From an uncultured Colwellia sp. (lineage in GTDB: Bacteria > Pseudomonadota > Gammaproteobacteria > Enterobacterales > Alteromonadaceae): a DNA stretch of 48,522 bases. The stretch covers positions 1 through 48,522 of the forward strand of contig CAJXPG010000010.1 in the NCBI GenBank assembly GCA_913057925.1. The letters run 5' to 3'. Position numbers and translations under genes: made by a program. Every line of letters begins with the position of its first letter. Positions within the stretch are counted from its first letter, which is position 1. Shown here one piece after another: positions 44,711 to 48,522 of this stretch. The notes under the pieces were generated by a model, which had not been told where the DNA came from, did no database searches, and saw only the letters and a list, made by a program, of their open reading frames with translations.

Positions 44711-46075
44711 TTATAAAGTGACAAACTCTTCTGCAGAGGTAGGGTGAATTGCAATAGTATTATCAAAATCAGCTTTAGTTGCCCCCATCTTCATGGCAAC
44801 AGCAAAACCTTGTAATAGCTCATCACTACCAAAACCAATACTGTGTAAACCAACCACTTTTTCATCTTTACCAGCACAAATTAACTTCATGCGTGTAGGA
44901 TCACGGTGATCTTCAGTAATCGCTTGATAAAGCGCAGTAAACTGCGAGTTATATACGGTGATGTTATCTTCACCATATTCACTTATGGCCTCTGCTTCAG
45001 TTAAGCCCACCGTGCCGATCACTGGATGACTAAACACTACTGTAGCAATACCTGAGTAATCTAAATGTAAGTCAGGCTTATTGTTAAATAAGCGTTCACA
45101 TAATCGACGCCCTGCTGCAACGGCAACCGGTGTTAACTGAGCACGTCCAGTATTATCACCAACCGCATAAATGCCTTCTACATTAGTATTTTGGAATTTA
45201 TCTGTGTTGATGAAACCACGGTCATTTAATTCAACGCCAGCAAGCTCGAGGTTAATATTATCAATTGCAGGCTCTCGACCAATTGCCCAAACGAGCTTTT
45301 CAACCGGACCTATGGTGTTGCCATTAGTTAAGTGCACCATTAACGTGCCATCCGCTAACTTTTCAATACGCTCAGGGGTACTATGGTTATGCAAGCTTGG
45401 TCCATGTTTGGCCATCTGCTCAACTAAGGTGTCACTCAAAATATCGTCAAAACCACGTAATGGTTTTTCTTTGCGTACTAACAGATGAGATTGTGTACCT
45501 AAGGCATGAAAAACACCCGCTAACTCAACGGCGATATAACCGGCACCAACAACTGCAACACTTTTTGGCTGCTCTGTTAGAGCAAAAAACCCATCAGAAT
45601 CGATACCAAACTCAGCCCCTTCAATACTAGGAATTGATGGTCTGCCACCTGTAGCAATGGTGATGTGATCAGCCGTAATGAGTTCACCATTAACTTCAAC
45701 GGTATTTTTATCAACAAACTTAGCAAAGCCATTAATAACGGTTACGTCATTTGCATCAAAGCCGCGTTGATAAGCTGCATGAATACGCTCAATGTAGGCT
45801 TCACGATTCGCCACCAATTTTGCCCAGTCAAATTGACTTTCGCCTTTAGTGAGGAACTGTTCAAAACCATAGTCGTGCGCATACTTTATCGCATCAGAAA
45901 TTTGTCCTGCGTACCACATAGCCTTTTTAGGTACACAGCCAACGTTGACACAAGTGCCACCAATATACTTTGCTTCAATAACGGCAGCTTTCTTGCCTAA
46001 TTTAGCTGCTCGATTAGCAGAGGCAATGCCACCACTACCACCACCAATGGCAAGATAATCAAAGTGTTGTGTCAT
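44711..46075 (-). CDS. gorA: Glutathione-disulfide reductase
   Basis: A 454-residue cytoplasmic FAD enzyme that reduces oxidised glutathione with NADPH. The FAD-binding opening [19 protein letters not shown], the redox-active [16 protein letters not shown], the NADPH-binding [12 protein letters not shown] and the C-terminal [11 protein letters not shown] (catalytic His and Glu) are all present. Residue identities in the NADPH pocket ([12 protein letters not shown]) contain the arginines that favour NADPH over NADH. It is transcribed alone. The ATG at 46075 has little visible ribosome-binding sequence. Confidence 0.97.
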   Translation of the reverse strand: MTQHFDYLAIGGGSGGIASANRAAKLGKKAAVIEAKYIGGTCVNVGCVPKKAMWYAGQISDAIKYAHDYGFEQFLTKGESQFDWAKLVANREAYIERIHAAYQRGFDANDVTVINGFAKFVDKNTVEVNGELITADHITIATGGRPSIPSIEGAEFGIDSDGFFALTEQPKSVAVVGAGYIAVELAGVFHALGTQSHLLVRKEKPLRGFDDILSDTLVEQMAKHGPSLHNHSTPERIEKLADGTLMVHLTNGNTIGPVEKLVWAIGREPAIDNINLELAGVELNDRGFINTDKFQNTNVEGIYAVGDNTGRAQLTPVAVAAGRRLCERLFNNKPDLHLDYSGIATVVFSHPVIGTVGLTEAEAISEYGEDNITVYNSQFTALYQAITEDHRDPTRMKLICAGKDEKVVGLHSIGFGSDELLQGFAVAMKMGATKADFDNTIAIHPTSAEEFVTL

Positions 46076-46155
46076 AGTAATTAATCCTAAAGTGTCTTTT
46101 CTATAAATATGGTTATCAATGTGTAGGTATTCAAGAGGTTGTTACAAACTAACAA

Positions 46156-48522
46156 CTATTTTGTTGTGATATAAGTTTGTTTACTTGAAAGCAACCGGTC
46201 AGATACTGCTTGTGCTGAAATAGGCTTAGAGTATAAATACCCTTGAATATAATGACACTTTTTCTCTGATAAATACTGTAATTGCTCAATAGTCTCAACA
46301 CCTTCTGCAATGCAATGCATACTCAAGCGCTTCGCTAAAACTAGCGTGGTATCTACAATGGCTTCATCTGCTTCACTTTTGCCAATGCCTGAAACAAAAC
46401 TACGATCTATTTTAATCACGTCCAATGGTAGTTTTTTTAAATAGGACAAGGAAGAGTAACCCGTGCCAAAATCGTCTAGCGAAAGTTTTACTCCTTGCCT
46501 AGAAAGCGCACACATAGTATTAATTGACTTTTCAGGTTCAGAAATTAAAGCACTTTCAGTAACTTCAATCCTTAAGGCACTCGCGGGTAAATCAAACGCT
46601 GTTAATAACTCTTCAACATAGCCGGCAAAGAATTCTTTAGCAAAATGCTGAACAGCTAAATTAACAGATAAACACAAGTCTGGATTGGTCAAGCGCCATT
46701 GCTTTAATTGTTTAAAGCCTTGCTCAAGCGCCATTTCAGTTATAGGGATAATAAGCCCTAATTCTTCTGCCAATGGGATAAAGTCACCAGGCATAATAAG
46801 ACCTTCAGGTGAATCCCATCGCATAAGCACTTCAAAGCCAACAATTTCACCTTTAATAGAGTTTATAATAGGTTGGTAATAGTTAATAAACTCTTGGTTA
46901 AGAACGGCTTGTTTAAGTTTTGATTCATTACCCAAACGAGCCTGAGCTTCAATGTTCATTTGTGATGTGAAAAACTGGAAGTTATTTCTCCCAAGTTGCT
47001 TGGCATGGTACATAGCCACATCGGCATTGCGTAACAATTGGTCAGAGTCATCTGCATCGCTTGGATATAAAGCAATACCAATGCTTGCGCCAACACTAAC
47101 AACATTACTTTTTAACTTAGCAGGCTCACCAATTGCTTCAATAATCTTTTGCGCCACATGCCCAAGTTGATTGCTATTTGAAAAAGACTCAAGCAACACC
47201 ACAAACTCATCACCACCTATTCGAGCGACTGTATCATCAGAGCGTAAAGCTTTAGTTAATCGATGTGTCAGCTCTTTTAACAATAAGTCACCATAGTCAT
47301 GCCCCAACGAATCATTGACTTGTTTAAACCTGTCTAAATCAATAAAAAATAATGCAATAGGTTCATCTACTCGGTTCGCGTGTTCAATGGCGTGTTCAAT
47401 TCTATCAAGCAGCAATGAACGGTTTGGCAAACCAGTAAGGTGGTCGTAGTTTGCTAATAACCGCAATTCATTCTCAGCACTTTTCTGGGCACTTATGTCT
47501 GTCAGTACAAAAATGTAGTGCAGTTCATCACTTAGGGAATTTTTTCCGACGCTAATATTAACGATTACATGATATTCATTACCTCTAAGTGTGGTGATTA
47601 ATTCTTCACCACGCCAGTTTTCACCATAGCTTAATGAGTTGAGTAACTCAGCATAAAAAGCTTGTCTGTCTTTATCTATACCTAAAAGATCGGCCTGAAA
47701 ATCAAACTTTTCTGCCTGCCAACCAAAGACATCTCGCATTGATTGATTTACCGTTACTCTTGAAATGCTGCCGTCAATGATAAAGACCCAATCTTTGGTA
47801 TGCTTAAATGCATCACCGTAAAACTGAGCACGTTCTTCATTAGCTCGAGATTCTGTAATGTTGGTATAAGATCCGGTAATTCGTATTGGCTTTTTAGAGG
47901 AATCAACCGCAACAATTTTACCTAAATCTTTATACCACAACCAATTACCATCATTAGCTCTTAAACGGTAAGTGCAAGCAAAGTTATTATCTAAATCTGC
48001 AGCATCAATAAACAGTTGCCACTTACTAATAAACCCTTGTTTATCCAGAGGGTGAATTAAATTTATATGTTCGATAAAGGGATAAAATAACGCCTCATTT
48101 TTATAGCCTAATTCAAGTGATATACGCTTACCAAACATCAAATTATCTTCTGCTTGCCAATCCCAAACCTCACTATTACTCCCTGTTAATGCTAGTTGTA
48201 GCCGGTTTTCTCGGTATTTAACTTGTTCATGTGCCTCTATGAGTAAACGCTGTTGTTTTTTACGGTAATTAAACCACATTAAGCTTAATAACATGATGAG
48301 AACCGCATAAAACATATATGCGTAAGGAGAGAGCCAAGGAGCATAGCTAACATTAAAGTTTATATAAACAGGCTTAGAGCGTAACCCCGTTGTTGGTGAG
48401 GTGGCAATTACAGCTAAGCGGTGTTTCCCTGAAGAAAGCGTAGGAAACGTTATATAGCTCTCTTTGGTTGGTGGAGAGTCAACATCTGTTTCACCAATGA
48501 GCTTATATTCAAAAATAACATG
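46156..48522 (-). CDS. Membrane GGDEF-EAL protein with Y_Y_Y domain, 5' end outside the window
   Basis: The frame is open from 46156 to the right edge without a stop, so the ATG at 48315 is only an internal methionine. The residues before it (EYKLIGETDVDSP, FPTLSSGKHRLAV) resemble the Y_Y_Y domain that follows sensory beta-propellers in hybrid sensors; a propeller may lie beyond the edge. After a membrane helix (MFYAVLIMLLSLMWF) come two PAS-like domains (about 30-290 of the visible part), a GGDEF domain (RIGGDEF, with an RSDD inhibitory-site match) and an EAL domain reading GFEVLMRW, with DDFGTGYSSL and IAEGVET conserved. It should control cyclic di-GMP levels, with an intact EAL core suggesting phosphodiesterase activity. 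Confidence 0.9.
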   Translation of the reverse strand, partial: HVIFEYKLIGETDVDSPPTKESYITFPTLSSGKHRLAVIATSPTTGLRSKPVYINFNVSYAPWLSPYAYMFYAVLIMLLSLMWFNYRKKQQRLLIEAHEQVKYRENRLQLALTGSNSEVWDWQAEDNLMFGKRISLELGYKNEALFYPFIEHINLIHPLDKQGFISKWQLFIDAADLDNNFACTYRLRANDGNWLWYKDLGKIVAVDSSKKPIRITGSYTNITESRANEERAQFYGDAFKHTKDWVFIIDGSISRVTVNQSMRDVFGWQAEKFDFQADLLGIDKDRQAFYAELLNSLSYGENWRGEELITTLRGNEYHVIVNISVGKNSLSDELHYIFVLTDISAQKSAENELRLLANYDHLTGLPNRSLLLDRIEHAIEHANRVDEPIALFFIDLDRFKQVNDSLGHDYGDLLLKELTHRLTKALRSDDTVARIGGDEFVVLLESFSNSNQLGHVAQKIIEAIGEPAKLKSNVVSVGASIGIALYPSDADDSDQLLRNADVAMYHAKQLGRNNFQFFTSQMNIEAQARLGNESKLKQAVLNQEFINYYQPIINSIKGEIVGFEVLMRWDSPEGLIMPGDFIPLAEELGLIIPITEMALEQGFKQLKQWRLTNPDLCLSVNLAVQHFAKEFFAGYVEELLTAFDLPASALRIEVTESALISEPEKSINTMCALSRQGVKLSLDDFGTGYSSLSYLKKLPLDVIKIDRSFVSGIGKSEADEAIVDTTLVLAKRLSMHCIAEGVETIEQLQYLSEKKCHYIQGYLYSKPISAQAVSDRLLSSKQTYITTK

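Overview
The window looks like chromosomal DNA of a marine, probably psychrophilic gammaproteobacterium of the order Alteromonadales, most likely Colwellia or a close relative. This rests on low GC content, the protein sequences and the gene order; no database search was possible, so the genus is an inference. There is no sign of prophage, plasmid, CRISPR array, rRNA or tRNA. Most of the window is core chromosome with small accessory insertions.

Layout. 1-890 (minus): a two-gene sodium:solute (acetate-type) symporter system, DUF4212 small subunit plus large subunit, cut by the window start. 1354-4657 (minus): an iron module with a TonB-dependent siderophore receptor and a PepSY membrane protein. 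4946-7527 (plus): a CBS/DUF294 signalling protein overlapping a DnaQ-like exonuclease, a pair that usually accompanies the symporter. 7883-9784: an orphan ExbD and an M17 aminopeptidase, with a MITE-like inverted repeat before and a decayed 3'-end duplication after. 9968-14713: a periplasmic solute-binding protein, an S9 peptidase and a DcaP-like porin. 14954-16588: a Cache-domain chemoreceptor. 16612-16861 (minus): a promoter overlapped by a near-consensus Fur box, a highly structured non-coding stretch and a rho-independent terminator, read as an unannotated iron-regulated small RNA of about 215 nt. 16896-24621: tex, a PleD-like diguanylate cyclase, greB, a TraF-like outer-membrane protein, a cyclophilin lipoprotein and a DUF445 protein. 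24869-26059: an aromatic/aspartate aminotransferase behind a TyrR-like box.

26210-33043 holds the conserved gmk-rpoZ-spoT-ridA-trmH-recG series, joining nucleotide supply, RNA polymerase assembly, the stringent response, tRNA modification and fork repair. Then come a DASS-family anion transporter, a second solute-binding protein and polA (minus). The 557-bp gap upstream of polA carries two perfect DnaA boxes and clustered GATC sites. 38968-43994 (minus) is a heavy-metal RND efflux operon (CzcI-like, CzcB-like, CzcA/CusA-like) with a His-rich insertion in the adaptor and no outer-membrane factor gene. A DUF4399 protein is divergent from it. The window ends with glutathione reductase and the C-terminal part of a large membrane-bound Y_Y_Y-PAS-GGDEF-EAL protein that continues past the right edge.

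Two themes link the genes. Iron: the receptor, PepSY protein, orphan ExbD and candidate Fur-controlled sRNA. Carbon: the symporter, DUF294 and porin genes share a recurring CTTTAGTCTA-type element in their upstream regions, suggesting one common regulator. The most promising undescribed element is the Fur-box/promoter/structured-RNA/terminator unit at 16612-16861.
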